Below are positions 36,548 to 47,340 of a stretch of 64,000 nt of DNA, in pieces. Each line of letters begins with the position of its first letter. Position 1 is the first letter of the stretch. The notes under the pieces were generated by a model. The model made no database searches, was not told where the DNA came from, and was given only the letters and a program-made list of their open reading frames with translations. Made by a program: the position numbers and the translations under genes. Location: the NCBI RefSeq assembly GCF_032854445.1, contig NC_088305.1:16909717-16973716 (forward strand), in the 5' to 3' direction. This stretch comes from Liolophura sinensis (taxonomy: Eukaryota; Mollusca; Polyplacophora; Chitonida; Chitonidae).

Positions 36548-36608
36548 GTGTGTCTGCTATCCCTGTTTTAATATACAGCATCATACGAGCAGTGCTAGCT
36601 GATGAAAG
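36548..36608 (+). CDS. Class B GPCR, coding exon 7: TM4
   Basis: Residues 344 (shared) to 363 plus two bases of Ser364. Acceptor CTTGCAG, donor GTAAGC at 36,609. The joined sequence is GWGVSAIPVLIYSIIRAVLA then DE. The class B TM4 motif is normally GWGxP; here Pro is displaced (GWGVSAIP), a lineage-specific variation worth noting. Confidence 0.92.
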
Positions 36609-36636
36609 GTAAGCTATTTTAGCTCGCATCGATATA

Positions 36637-36832
36637 TTTCTTTACTCGGTGTTTCGCGGCCAGCTTTATTGTGGGAGGAAACCGTCTACAATCCGGGGAA
36701 AACGCGCGACCAATCGCAGACTGCTAGACGACTTTCCCACGTTTGATGGAATGGGAAGCCAGCATTAGCTTAACGAACTTACAGCGACCGCGTTGGTTAG
36801 AAGCTCCTGAGTCAATGTGCTAGCACGTTAAC
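36637..36832 (-). mobile_element. SINE family A, diverged, minus strand
   Basis: Reverse reading shows a GCTTCTAACCAACGCGGTCG-like head/B-box region, GGCTTCCCATTCC, AAACGTGGGAAAGTCGTCTA, GCAGTCTGCGATTGGTCGCG and TTTCCTCCCACAATAAAGC. The terminal AAAT tail is missing. Confidence 0.7.
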
Positions 36833-37239
36833 CTGTCTCCATATCTCACTGAAGGATGAACATGTTTTTACTTTAATGTTTAAAGCTTTCAAGGCTTTCA
36901 AAGCCAAAGGAAAATACTGAAATTAATTCCGAGAAGGAAAAAAGATTACTCTGTTCTCAATGAAAAACAATGAGCTTGTGGCAAAATCCTCCTTCCATTG
37001 ATCCCATGAGTAATTGGGGTATTTTCACCCCAGTCGCCCGAAGAACTGTCAATTTACCAAAGTAATTTTACACAGCTGAAATACCATCTAATGGGGCAAA
37101 GAACTGGTAATTTAATCCAATGCTTGACATGCCTACTGAAGGGTTTAAGAAGTTAACATCCCTCTGTTCTTTATTCGCAAAGTTACCGTATGTTATACTG
37201 TCAGTTAGTCCTTTAGTTAGTTAATTATGCACTTAATCG

Positions 37240-37273
37240 GAAAGAATGAATGAATGAATGAATGAATGAATGC
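37240..37273 (+). repeat. (AATG)n microsatellite
   Basis: About seven AATG units in intron 7. Confidence 0.85.
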
Positions 37274-38094
37274 TTGAGTCTTAATGTCGTACTTAACAAG
37301 GAAAGATAAATCGTTCATGCAAGTAATCAATTAGTCAGTTGATCAGGTTGGACACAACCCAGTAGAGATAAATGACCGTCTTTCGATAGGTGTGCAAAAA
37401 ACATCGGGACGCTGCAGCTCGAGCTTATTGTCCAAATGCCAGCATCTTCATTTTGTATGTTAAATGTGATGACAACACAGCATTTCGATTCGTTTAATAA
37501 GTTGCTATTAATATTGCTGCAATATTTTCCCCAAAATTGTACTAAATTTGGGAGATGATAAGATGCTGTTATGGAAGGATTTGCATGAACAGTAAGAATA
37601 ATACCCAAAGTAAGACAAACTGGTAAGATTCCGGATTCCACATTTGAGCATTTGCCATCTATGAAACTGTCTGGCATGCTATAGTTTTACTTGACATGCT
37701 GGACTTCTTAATATTTCCTTCTACCATGTGAGTGTGACATTTCAGAAGAAAGAGTTAGCGTATGCCCCGCTCATGCACTGTTTCAAGAATCATTTAAATG
37801 AAAGGAATAGACTACGTAAAGTGAGCAAACATTTTCTCGAGAGATTGCTCATAAGGATTAATATGTCCCCTGAGGAGAATCAGGACTGACCTTTAGCGCA
37901 GGTGTGATTGCTTTGATTCCGCCGATGATGCCGGAATTCTGCTCAAGGCCGTAATGAACATCCAGTGATGAATGCGCGAGATGATGCATGATATGGATGG
38001 CACATCTTACAGCTGCTCTTGTCCACAGTCTTTGTTGATTGTTAATCAAAAAGAGTCATTAAATACCACTAAGCGTTTCCATTTGTCTTCACAG

Positions 38095-38161
38095 TTGCTG
38101 GATTATACACGCCGGAGTCTACGAGTGGATCGTCTACCTGCCTAATTTATTATGTATTGTG
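38095..38161 (+). CDS. Class B GPCR, coding exon 8: ECL2 and start of TM5
   Basis: Residues 364 (shared) to 386. Acceptor TCTTCACAG, donor GTAAGG at 38,162, end phase 0. Joined sequence DESCWIIHAGVYEWIVYLPN then LLCIV. The CW pair in ECL2 is the class B hallmark that forms the disulfide with the TM3 Cys. Confidence 0.93.
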
Positions 38162-38404
38162 GTAAGGATTACGTTTCCATGAGCCTGTGCTATACATACA
38201 TTATTCTGTCAGTTTTGGGAAAAACTCTTCGAAATCTGAATTGGATTTCGAGCACTTACGTGAGAGTAGGCAGAGTAGTTTTGAAATGAGCTCTTTTCGT
38301 TAATGTTATAGGCAAGGATGTAAATTAGTCGAAGTAATGATTGACACTGTTCAATTTCCCCACGACATTGACTTAGAAACAGTGTGGTGCTTGGGGGCGT
38401 TTAA

Positions 38405-38665
38405 TAAGCTATCAACACTTACATAAATAGTTAGAGGCAAGTCAACAGTAACCCGGATTTCACCGGTTACATGTGATCATTTGCCAACTATCACACTGTC
38501 TTCGTTGCACTGGTTTTGCTATTGAAGCTGTAGGCTTTCCTGTTGTATGCCGTCATCAACTGGGATTCTCTGACAGTCTATACATACCGGAGGTCTTGCC
38601 CCTTGGTTACATGGGACTATTTCTCAACTATCACACTGTCGTCACTGCTCTGGTTTTACACTATA
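38405..38665 (-). repeat. Interspersed repeat family C, minus strand (two tandem pieces)
   Basis: GTTACATGTGATCATTTGCC and AACTATCACACTGTCTTCG occur near 38,465, and a close relative (GTTACATGGGACTATTTCTC, AACTATCACACTGTCGTCAC) occurs about 140 bases later. Both are the reverse complement of the GACAGTGTGGTAGCTGGCAA end of the 33.7-kb copy. Confidence 0.6.
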
Positions 38666-39060
38666 TGTTGTAAATTTTAACACAATATGTCAGGTACATG
38701 GCAAAGTGTTGTGGATTTCTAACGGGCGTTGACCGGCCTGAACCCCTCCCCATCCCATAAACTTGACCGCATGCATAAAAGTGAAAGGCATTCTTGACGA
38801 CAATGTTCAACCTATAACAAGACAACAAATAAATGTAATAAGGGACATATCTCGCTACATATATTGCTAAAGCCCATTTTCCCCCAAAATGCTAAAGTAA
38901 GGCAGATTAAACACTGTAACTATGACAATGCCTATTGTTGCTCCCTCACCACACAAGCAAAGAGCATGCATCTTGTTCTTGGCCGTTGCTCTGGCATATG
39001 TTTATACTTACGACTAGACCCGTTATTTGCAAGATTTAAACATCGTTATTTACATTTCAG

Positions 39061-39143
39061 GTAAACACATTTTTTCTTGGAAATATTTTACGGATATTGC
39101 TTACGCAGATCCAGTCGCACCCGAATGAGCCTAGTAATTACAG
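39061..39143 (+). CDS. Class B GPCR, coding exon 9: TM5 and ICL3
   Basis: Residues 387-413 plus two bases of Arg414. Acceptor ACATTTCAG, donor GTAAGT at 39,144. VNTFFLGNILRILLTQI fits the VN..FLLNI.RVL pattern of calcitonin/PDF-type receptors, followed by the loop QSHPNEPSNYR. Confidence 0.94.
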
Positions 39144-39660
39144 GTAAGTGATTGCTGCTTGATGTTAGACTGACGTTAACGTCTCAAGTAAGGAGGTCAA
39201 ACATCACGTTTATGGAAATCATTTTTCAGAAATTGTTGCAGTAAAAATCGTAAACGGGTAGATATAGAATGGTCAACAAGATGTCAGAAGGCAAATATCT
39301 CATGTCACTAACAGGCCAGTTTCGATTTAAGCAGAAATTATACTGAAATCCAAAGATGCTCAGGGAGCCCAAATCTTCGCCACAGTTATAAATTTGTGTT
39401 ATACAGTGGTTAAGAATGGTTTAAAAATGAGTGCAACCTGATGTAGATCACCACCAATATGTAACCGATGTTGTGTGGGCACAACCTTCCCACCAAACCC
39501 CTGAGAAAACATATGTGAGAAAAAACATAGCCTCATGTACCGAGGTTAAAATAAAACTCAAAATCTGAAAGATGATCTTTCGTTCTAGGATAGGTGTTAG
39601 ATAAAATTTGTTGAGTAATAACAGATTTATTAAACTTTGTATGGGCTTAACTCTCTACTT

Positions 39661-39823
39661 TCGATTTATTTATTTATTTATTTGTTTGTTTGTTTATTTA
39701 TCTCATTGTTGTTTAACGCCGTACTCAAGAATATTTCACTTATACGACGGCGGCCAGCATTATGGTGGGAGGAAACCAGGCACAGTTCGAGGAAAACCCA
39801 CTACCATCCGCAGGTTACTTTCG
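39661..39823 (-). mobile_element. SINE family A, 5'-truncated, minus strand
   Basis: A TTATTTATTTATTTG tail, then GCCGTACTCAAGAATATTTC, ACTTATACGACGGCGGCCAG, CATTATGGTGGGAGGAAACC and CCATCCGCAGG. Sequence close to consensus, so a fairly recent copy. Confidence 0.9.
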
Positions 39824-40019
39824 ATTTAAGTAGAAATTATAGTAAATCCAGAGATAGTACTCTTAATCTATGGAAGTTACTCGGAGAGGGCTATTCTTCG
39901 CCAAACATATACATTTGTGTCATAGAGTCGTAAATAATAATTTTAAAAATTTTATATTTTATGTAATAAAAGATTTATCAAATTTTGACTCTAAGCCTGG
40001 GTAACTGACTCATCCTTTC

Positions 40020-40235
40020 TCTTTCTCTGGGTTTGTGAGTTAATTCTACAAGATTAAACCTTCCGTCTGCCCGCCCTCCCCACGTAATCTGGACAAATTT
40101 TCTGTGTTTTAAGATTCCTGTGCGTTGGTAAACACTTCCGTTCTTAGGTCTAACTGAGGTAAATTGACAAGTCACCGGCTACGTTTGGACATTTGCTAAC
40201 CATCACGCTGTCGTTGCTGTTCTGGTTTTCTGTAT
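40020..40235 (-). repeat. Interspersed repeat family C, minus strand
   Basis: Carries TCACCGGCTACGTTTGGACA, TTTGCTAACCATCACGCTGT and CGTTGCTGTTCTGGTTTTC, the reverse of the GAGCAGCGAC end of family C. The left part is diverged and its boundary is approximate. Confidence 0.5.
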
Positions 40236-40732
40236 ATTATAGTCTTTTATATTAATGAATACAAAAACCAAACTCTTGAAATAGAAAAGTATTATCATCG
40301 ATATATTATTTTAAAAAATAACAGGAAAGAAGTTTAAATAATGAGAGGGCTTTGCTTTGTGGAACCAGAGCTTTTTGATGTTAATGCAAAAGAGGCAAAA
40401 ATATAAAATTAAACTCTAGAGAGAAAGTTTGATTCAAAGCTACTAATATGGCCTAAAGCGGCTACGGTGGCCTAAAGCGATTACGATGGCATAAAGCGAT
40501 TAGTACGACCCAAGTGAATCAATGTTACCAGCCAGTGAACGTAATCTTACAGTGCTTCCATAATGATAAAACTTGCGGCATAGAAAGTCACACACATCTG
40601 TTAGTATGTCAATCGTCTTTATAGCAAGATATTTGGTTAGTGGGGAAATATTTACCAGAGCGACTCCCCAGAAGATTAGTAAACCCTAGTTATCTACATC
40701 TACCGATGCTGATATTCAGTATCTCCGAAGTT

Positions 40733-41240
40733 AATATGTCAGTACCTCCGAAGGTGTCTCCACAATATGTTAATATGTCAGTACCTCCGAAGGTGTCTCC
40801 ACAATATGTTAATATGTCAGTACCTCCGAAGGTGTCTCCACAATATGTTAATATGTCAGTACCTCCGAAGGTGTCTCCACAATATGTTAATATGTCAGTA
40901 CCTCCGAAGGTGTCTCCACAATATGTTAATATGTCAGTACCTCCGAAGGTGTCTCCACAATATGTTAATATGTCAGTACCTCCGAAGGTGTCTCCACAAT
41001 ATGTTAATATGTCAGTACCTCCGAAGGTGTCTCCACAATATGTTAATATGTCAGTACCTCCGAAGGTGTCTCCACAATATGTTAATATGTCAGTACCTCC
41101 GAAGGTGTCTCCACAATATGTTAATATGCCAGTACCACCGAAGGTGTCTCCACAATATGTTAATATGTCAGTACCTCCGAAGGTGTCTCCACAATATGTT
41201 AATATGCCAGTACCACCGAAGGCTTCTCATATCATGTTAG
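40733..41240 (+). repeat. 39-bp minisatellite, 13 near-identical units
   Basis: The unit contains AATATGTCAGTACCTCCGAA then GGTGTCTCCACAATATGTT. Units 1-10 are identical as far as I can read; units 11 and 13 share a TCAGTACCT to CCAGTACCA change. Two frames are open (repeating NMSVPPKVSPQYV or MLICQYLRRCLHN), a consequence of a 39-base period. There is no splice context, so not coding. In receptor intron 9. Confidence 0.95.
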
Positions 41241-41512
41241 TGTGTGAGTACCGCCGAAGACTTCTTATAGAATGTTAGTGTGTCAGTACCACCGAAAACT
41301 TCTCATACAATGTTAGTGTGTCAGCACGGCGAAAGACTGCTCATACAGTGTTAGTGTGCCATACCACTGAATGCTTCTCATACAATGTTAGTGTGTCAGT
41401 ACCACTGAAAACTTCTTATGCGATTTTAGTGTGCCAGTGTCACAGAAGACTTCTCATTCTATGTTAGTATGTCAGCATCACCGAAGACTTCTCATACAAA
41501 GATAGTGTGCTC
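41241..41512 (+). repeat. Degenerate extension of the 39-bp minisatellite, ~7 units
   Basis: Units of the form GTTAGTGTGTCAGTACCACC, GAAGACTTCTCATACAAT continue the same period with many substitutions. They look like older units next to the homogenised block. Confidence 0.85.
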
Positions 41513-41627
41513 CTTTTATAATGTTAGTCAATGAGAACCTACTGTCGTTGCTGATTATTCTTCAAAGATAGACTAAAACGGTTAATCTCAACTCAGAAAA
41601 TTAGAATATTTCTTTGTTGTATTTCAG

Positions 41628-41763
41628 GCGAGCTCTGAAGGCGACTTTTATCTTGGTGCCGTTATTCGGTATTCAGCTGTTCCTTATCATTTATCGACCT
41701 CCGGCCACTTCAGCCATTTACCTACCCTACGAAATTATAGCAGCTATACTGAAAAACTCACAG
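41628..41763 (+). CDS. Class B GPCR, coding exon 10: ICL3 end, TM6, ECL3 and start of TM7
   Basis: Residues 414 (shared) to 459. Acceptor TATTTCAG, donor GTACGT at 41,764, end phase 0. RRALKATFILVPLFGIQLFL matches the K.A..AT..L.PL.G motif that links ICL3 to TM6 and couples to G protein. ECL3 is YRPPATSAIYLPYE, then IIAAILKNSQ begins TM7. Confidence 0.96.
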
Positions 41764-41779
41764 GTACGTAAAAGTTAAT

Positions 41780-41921
41780 AACGCCAGCAAACCTGCGCAT
41801 GGTCGTTGGTTTCCCCATGCGCTCTTCCCAGTTTCCTCCCATCATAATGCTGACCGCCATCGTATAAGTGAAATATTCTTGAGTACGGCGTAAAACACCA
41901 ATCAAATAAACAAATAAATAC
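41780..41921 (+). mobile_element. SINE family A, 5'-truncated
   Basis: Begins at CCAGCAAACCTGCGCATGGT and runs through TTTCCTCCCATCATAATGCT, the ATAAGTGAAATATTCTTGAG module and CACCAATCAAATAAACAAAT. It starts only 17 bases after the exon 10 donor. Confidence 0.9.
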
Positions 41922-41934
41922 AATGTCAATACTG

Positions 41935-42082
41935 GCTTCCTCTCCGGTCGTACGTGGGAAGGTCTGCCAGCAAACTGCGGGTGGCCACGGGCTTCCCAGT
42001 GCACTGCCCGGTGTCTTCCCACCATAATGCTGGGTACCTTCAAATAAATGAAATATTTTCAAGTATAAATAAATAAATACAA
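41935..42082 (+). mobile_element. SINE family A, second copy in direct tandem
   Basis: Starts ACTGGCTTCCTCTCCGGTCG, then GTGGGAAGGTCTGCCAGCAA, CACCATAATGCTGGGTACC, a diverged 3' module and an AAATAAATA tail. It directly follows the previous copy in the same orientation, either a tandem insertion or insertion into the first copy's tail. Confidence 0.88.
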
Positions 42083-42924
42083 CAAACTACCATGTAAGAG
42101 GACAACTTCCACCGGAAACGCGAAGGTGACCACAACAACTGCAAAACAAAGACAAAACTCTGCTTGAGGAAAATATAAACAGTGAGAACACATCATTGTC
42201 ACAGAGCAAAAGATTCCTTCTGACATCAGTAAATATTTGAAATACCGTTTTAGAGCATACTTGCTCCTTACAGAAATTAAATATTAACGACCTCATCAAG
42301 GAATGTTATCTTCAGACAAATTCATCAAAATTTCAGCTTCCAGCACCAAAATTTGTAAGCATTGTGACCAGATTGCAAAGTGTCCCAGAAGTCAGAAATG
42401 ATTTTGCGGAAACGGCCCACATGTTGGTCAGCAGGAATGGTCAGATAGACTGGTAATAACTGCTGATCAAACGCGTAGAATATTACACCAGATTGAGCCA
42501 TACACGGCCGGCTCAGCGCTTCTGAGTACCAGGTGTTTCCTTACTGTGTAAGACAATTACCATTAAATCCTCGGGGACGTCACTTGGCGTCTTGTGGAAT
42601 TGTGGAACAGCCTACATAAATATTCCGTAAGAACGACAACTTGTCAGTGGTGAAAGTCGGCCTTACAGGATAGCTCCGTGTAGAACAAAGTGCATTGGAT
42701 TCTGTCGTCATTTTCTTGCATGTTTCTGTCGATTTATGTCTGGTTTTACCAGACAGAATCATCTTCCTGATGGTGGTGTCACTCTTTAGTAAAATGCAAG
42801 GGAATCTGATAGCATAAGAGCCAAATCCATCATTTGCCTGAAGCGCCCTATTTACATTTCATTCCAAACAAAAACATGTGACTTTAAGTCAGGAGATTTC
42901 ATTAGATACTAGTCGAAGGGCAGT

Positions 42925-43015
42925 GGTTTTCTCCCAATCTTTCCCGATTCCCTCCATCTAAAACCCTGGCTTCCTTACAAGTGAAATATTCTTTATAACA
43001 GTGTATTAATTCCAG
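42925..43015 (+). mobile_element. SINE family A, decayed fragment
   Basis: Weak match: GTGGTTTTCTCCCAATC, GATTCCCTCCATC, CAAGTGAAATATTCTTTATA. No tail. Confidence 0.5.
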
Positions 43016-43253
43016 TAGAAAGAAAATTTAAGTTTCGTTTCTAGTTTTATTTTGGGGACAAAATTCCTTAAATACGAAGTATATCATTTGTGTAACTGAA
43101 AAGCAACTAAGTTAATAGCCGTATGGTCACGTAAGTATAGGATATGTTTAAAGAGTGGACAAAAACATTTATCTGTACATATGTGAAATCATTTTAAAAG
43201 TCCATATTATTAAAATTGTAGTACCCGTCGTGACACTAGCAGTAGGCCTACTA

Positions 43254-44688
43254 AATTGACGGCCAAAAGAAACTCTACGACTCCGTGAGTTAAATTTAAC
43301 CAGTCTTTTCAGCAAATTAATACCAAATTATTTTTGGAAAACATTGTACGCAGCATATTCCCATATGCTACAAGCGTCATATACGCCCACACGTATTTGT
43401 TTTGAGACAAAGAAGGTTGAAAAATCACGTGACCCATAGATGGCCGCAACTGCACGTATAATAAGTGTATAAAAACGTTACACACAGTGTACTGGACTGG
43501 CACACTGACTAAAAACCACCAAAATAATGCCTCGATTGACTCCAAAACAACGTGAGAGGGCCCTGGGTACGGTATCCGTGGGATCCACCCAGGACCACAT
43601 TGCAAGGACCTTCGGCTGCTCTCGTGTAACTGTGTCAAACCTGATGCAACGTTACAGACAGACAGGGCGGACATCGGACAGGCCAAGAACAGGCAGGCCT
43701 AGGGTAACCAGAGAAGATGGGTACCTGCGCACCGTACACCTGACAGTGACGTCATCGTCAATCAGTACCTTAGGTCATCTTGTCAATCGGCAGACCGTGT
43801 CCAGGAGTCTCCTGGCTCACGGCATTAGGGCCTATCGACCATTCAGAGGGCAGTTGTTGACAGCCAAACATCGTCGCCAGAGGTTGCGATGGGCTCGAAT
43901 TGTACGCCGTTGGCAGCGACGTGATTGGCAACGTGTTGTTTTCAGGGATGAAAGCCGCGTCTGCCTGTTCCGAACCAATGGCAGACAGCGAGTTTACCTT
44001 CGAAGAGGCGAACAAACGGCTGAATCATGTGTCCAGGAGGTGGTATCATTTGATGGCGACACCGTGATGGTGTGTGGTGGGATTTGTGGAGAGGTCATTA
44101 TTTACGGAAACCGAACAGCTCAACGTTACGTGGATGAAATTATACGCCCTGTTGTCCTGCCATTCCTTCAACAGCAGCCACGTGGTGTCCTGTACCACCG
44201 TGACAACGCCAGACCCCATACAGCTCGAGTTGTGCAAAACTTCCTGGACGCCAACGACGTCAAGGTCTTGCCGTGGCCTGCACGTTCCCCAGATATGTCC
44301 CTCATAGAACACTTTGGGATCTCATGGGTCTTCGGCCACACCTTGCACCTAACCGACGAGAACTGGCGTTCGCTCTCCAAGTTGAATGACAACGAATCCC
44401 ACGTCATCTCATCAGACCACTGACTTTTTCTATGCGTCTGCACGCGATATTGATTGGTTTTGATATTGACTGATTTTAAAAATAATCAACTTTTTGTATA
44501 CTCTGCCCATTGTTAACCAAGATGGAATGGCTATTTTTCTACCCATGCTTTGTTTGTTCACTTGTAAAATGATTTGAGGGCTGCTTTGTCCGTTCTTACT
44601 CAAGACTTTCAATATCTAAAGTCAGTGATCTTTTCAATACCTTAAAATTGATTTGAACTCTTTGTAAAGTTTCTTTTGGCCGTCAGTT
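43254..44688 (+). mobile_element. Tc1-like DNA transposon (DD34E), decayed
   Basis: About 1,435 bp. Terminal inverted repeats share TGACGGCCAAAAGAAACT (43,257-43,274 and, reversed, 44,668-44,685), with ends AATTGACGG and, read inward, AACTGACGG. A TA dinucleotide lies immediately outside each end (43,252-43,253 and 44,689-44,690), the hallmark target duplication of the Tc1/mariner superfamily. A TATAAAAA motif at 43,468 precedes the transposase reading frame by about 60 bases. The internal gene is broken, so the copy cannot supply its own transposase but keeps recognisable ends. Confidence 0.93.
43527..44423 (+). pseudogene. Tc1-like transposase, broken copy
   Basis: It starts MPRLTPKQRERALG, then a paired helix-turn-helix DNA-binding region (residues about 1-60, with the GRPRVT GRPR-type hook near 52-57) and a DDE catalytic domain. 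The aspartates lie in FRDESR and YHRDNARPH, and the Glu in LIEH is 34 residues after the second Asp (DD34E). After IEHF the frame is lost: the expected WD follows in another frame, consistent with a 1-base deletion at about 44,313-44,315. That frame soon meets TGA at 44,387-44,389, where the family has Trp. A few residues expected after TVHL also seem missing. Together these mark a dead copy. It encodes the cut-and-paste enzyme of this transposon and is unrelated to the host receptor gene. Confidence 0.93.
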
Positions 44689-45394
44689 TATTTAATAACC
44701 TCTAATTTACATTTTAAAATGTTTCCAATAGTGACAAATTGAAAGCTATATATATTGAAAACGAGACATCCACGCATGAATTATGGATCTCAGATTTAAG
44801 CTAGGGTTATGTGATGAATTACATTCCGTGTTCTGAGTCCACGACAAAGACTGGGTCCTCTTTGGCTGATTGATTGATAGTGTTATCATTATCTATATAT
44901 TTCACTGGTGTTTAAAACCAAATTCAAACTTGTATTATTATTAATGACATTTTACATTCACTACGCTTAAAATACTCTTCATCTGGGTAAGTGGTGGCTT
45001 TACTTCAGACGAGCCAAAGCTTACGTTCTGGGCTTCTCTCCGCTTTATCCAACAAGAAAGCTGATAAATCGCTAGACAAATAAATGAACGGATTACACAA
45101 ATAGGGGCCTATATCCTTCTTGGATTCTCAGTAGTAGACCAGAGCTAAAACTATACCTCCATACATGATCTCTGCGATTCGTCGTCCTCTTTTGATCAAG
45201 GTTGATCGCTACCGATTCATCCAGATTGAAACCCAAGAAACTGCATGCACAAAAAACCTCGTCCGACAAGCACGCCATCTTTTGCGATATCTTCAGTGTT
45301 ATCAAGATTCACCAAAGATCCCCACGAGTTATCATACGATCGTTTCATGATTCATGACGTATGTAGTTAAATTAGTACCATATAAAAACACCTC

Positions 45395-45623
<229 letters not shown>

Positions 45624-46044
45624 GCTCCACAGATATCTATATTCATTATGTTAAACAGTTTACGAGTATCACTTAGATATTTGATGAAGAAAACTATATA
45701 CCAACATGAGATATGTTGAAGTAATGATTTAATCATTCAATTGTGTGTAAAATGAAATTGGTATGTCTGACTGCAAATTTCAAACGCACTCCCACCAGAT
45801 TTACGTGGATGTCATTCTAAACACCTGCACGGTATATTCCTGTGTGTTGACGATTATTATGACATTTTGTGCGCAGCCTATCAGTATGTATTCTTTATTT
45901 ATTAATATTTATGCAACCTTAATTTAGAGAAATATCAAATCAAAACACAATATCCCAGTTTTTGTTCATAGTATATGTGCAAACAAAACAATGTTTACCT
46001 AAAATATTGCTATTTTCAGTAGTTTATGGCCAGTGGCGTGTAAT

Positions 46045-46220
46045 AAATTACAAATCTCATCACTAGTTTTGCTTAATCCTAGGTGCTATGTAGTACTTGG
46101 TACTTGAACAGTTAGGCTTAAACCTGAACTCGAATAAATTGAGAAGAGGCTGGATTCTAACGCTTACGTGTGATCATTTTCCAGTTATCACGCAGCCGTC
46201 TCTATGCTAGTTTTAATAGA
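46045..46220 (-). repeat. Interspersed repeat family C, minus strand
   Basis: Has CATCACTAGTTTTGCTTAAT and ACGTGTGATCATTTTCCAGT, TATCACGCAGCCGTCTCTAT, the reverse of the two conserved ends of the 52.0-kb copy. Confidence 0.55.
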
Positions 46221-46296
46221 TGTCCTTTATCACTTTTATATTTTTACTACTTGTATATGTCTTCCATCAGTAACGAGTTTATTTTGATCGTTTCAG

Positions 46297-46338
46297 GGTG
46301 GAGCAATTGCCTTGGTCTTCTGCTTTTTTAATGGAGAG
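46297..46338 (+). CDS. Class B GPCR, coding exon 11: 42-base TM7 exon
   Basis: Residues 460-473, GGAIALVFCFFNGE. Acceptor CGTTTCAG, donor GTAAAA at 46,339, phase 0 at both ends. With exon 10 it forms SQGGAIALVFCFFNGEV, the TM7 signature (QG....FCF.N.EV). A 42-base exon here is a known feature of class B receptor genes, and skipping it removes 14 residues of TM7. The donor is weak (GTAAAA), which would favour regulated skipping, but that is inference. Confidence 0.95.
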
Positions 46339-47306
46339 GTAAAATTACACCTGATCTCAGAGGGTGTTAGCCCTCTAACCCAGTCCCCCGACACCAGTGA
46401 TGCTAAGCCGTACCCCAGTACTCTGAGAGTACCGGTATGACTGGGCCCCTTATCAGGGCACATTCAAAACTCTCTATTCGGAGTGCTATTTATCTGTGTG
46501 GTGACCTATATCCAAAGCTGTCATGAAAAGTAATGTGTCTCAGTTCGTTCATTTATATATTGATTCGCTACCATTCTTTAACGACGTAATACGCAAAACG
46601 TCTTCGATATGAAGGCGTTGGCATTCTGTTGGGCGTTCGTCAGTGGTGTCCGAGTCACATGGGGTGGTTTATAGTGGCATGATTGTCGTCATTTGCATCC
46701 ATCGTTACCTGCTTTTATGTTTACAATATGACAGATTGTGATGCACAGCTGATCAGCTGAAAAGCTTATGCTTAACGGCATATGTCATATGGTGTCACAA
46801 GTTTTCATCAAGCCGCGTCTGAGAGTGGTGTTTTGTTAAATGTCATGCCCCCTGCCTCATAACTCCAGTAATCATGGCATTGTTGAAGATTTCTGAACAA
46901 AATTTGCTAGTTGTGCGTGTAATGTGATGCGACCGTAGAGAACAGCGCATGCGCTGTTAGGTTTGTGACTCACGGTGCTGTTAAATGACCATATAAAGTA
47001 TATCTCATCTGAAAGACCACGGCAGCGTGCAACCCATTCCTGGTTTTAAATTACTATGAAAATTAGACTTTTGTCCTGCTCGAACAAACGCATGTGTGTG
47101 CAAGGAAATAATGCCACACACCACAAGAGATTTTACACGATTATATTATTCGACTGTCGAGAAATCTGGACATTTAAAACATAACACTCATTAATGTCTA
47201 TCATTCACATTCCTTTCTGCCTTTTCAGTGGTATTTGAAAGTTTAAGGGTTTGAAAAATGTTTGAAAAGTTGAAAAATATGGCCTCCAAGACCCACCACT
47301 GAAAGC

Positions 47307-47340
47307 GTTTTTTTTTTCTTTTCTTTTTTTTTTTTTTTTG
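47307..47340 (+). repeat. T-rich tract
   Basis: Two T-runs interrupted by CTTTTC within intron 11. Nothing else is evident in 46.4-48.0 kb. Confidence 0.8.

Noticed and set aside
37327-37677. 116-codon minus-strand frame in intron 7
   Set aside because: No domain, no regulatory or splice context; length is compatible with chance.
40733-41240. CRISPR-like array
   Set aside because: There are no unique spacers between repeats, and the genome is eukaryotic.
40640-41278. 212-codon frame with repeating NMSVPPKVSPQYV, resembling a repetitive secreted or shell-matrix protein
   Set aside because: A second frame is equally open, the unit is a 39-bp minisatellite that decays into stop-filled copies, and it lies between receptor exons with no signal peptide or splice sites.
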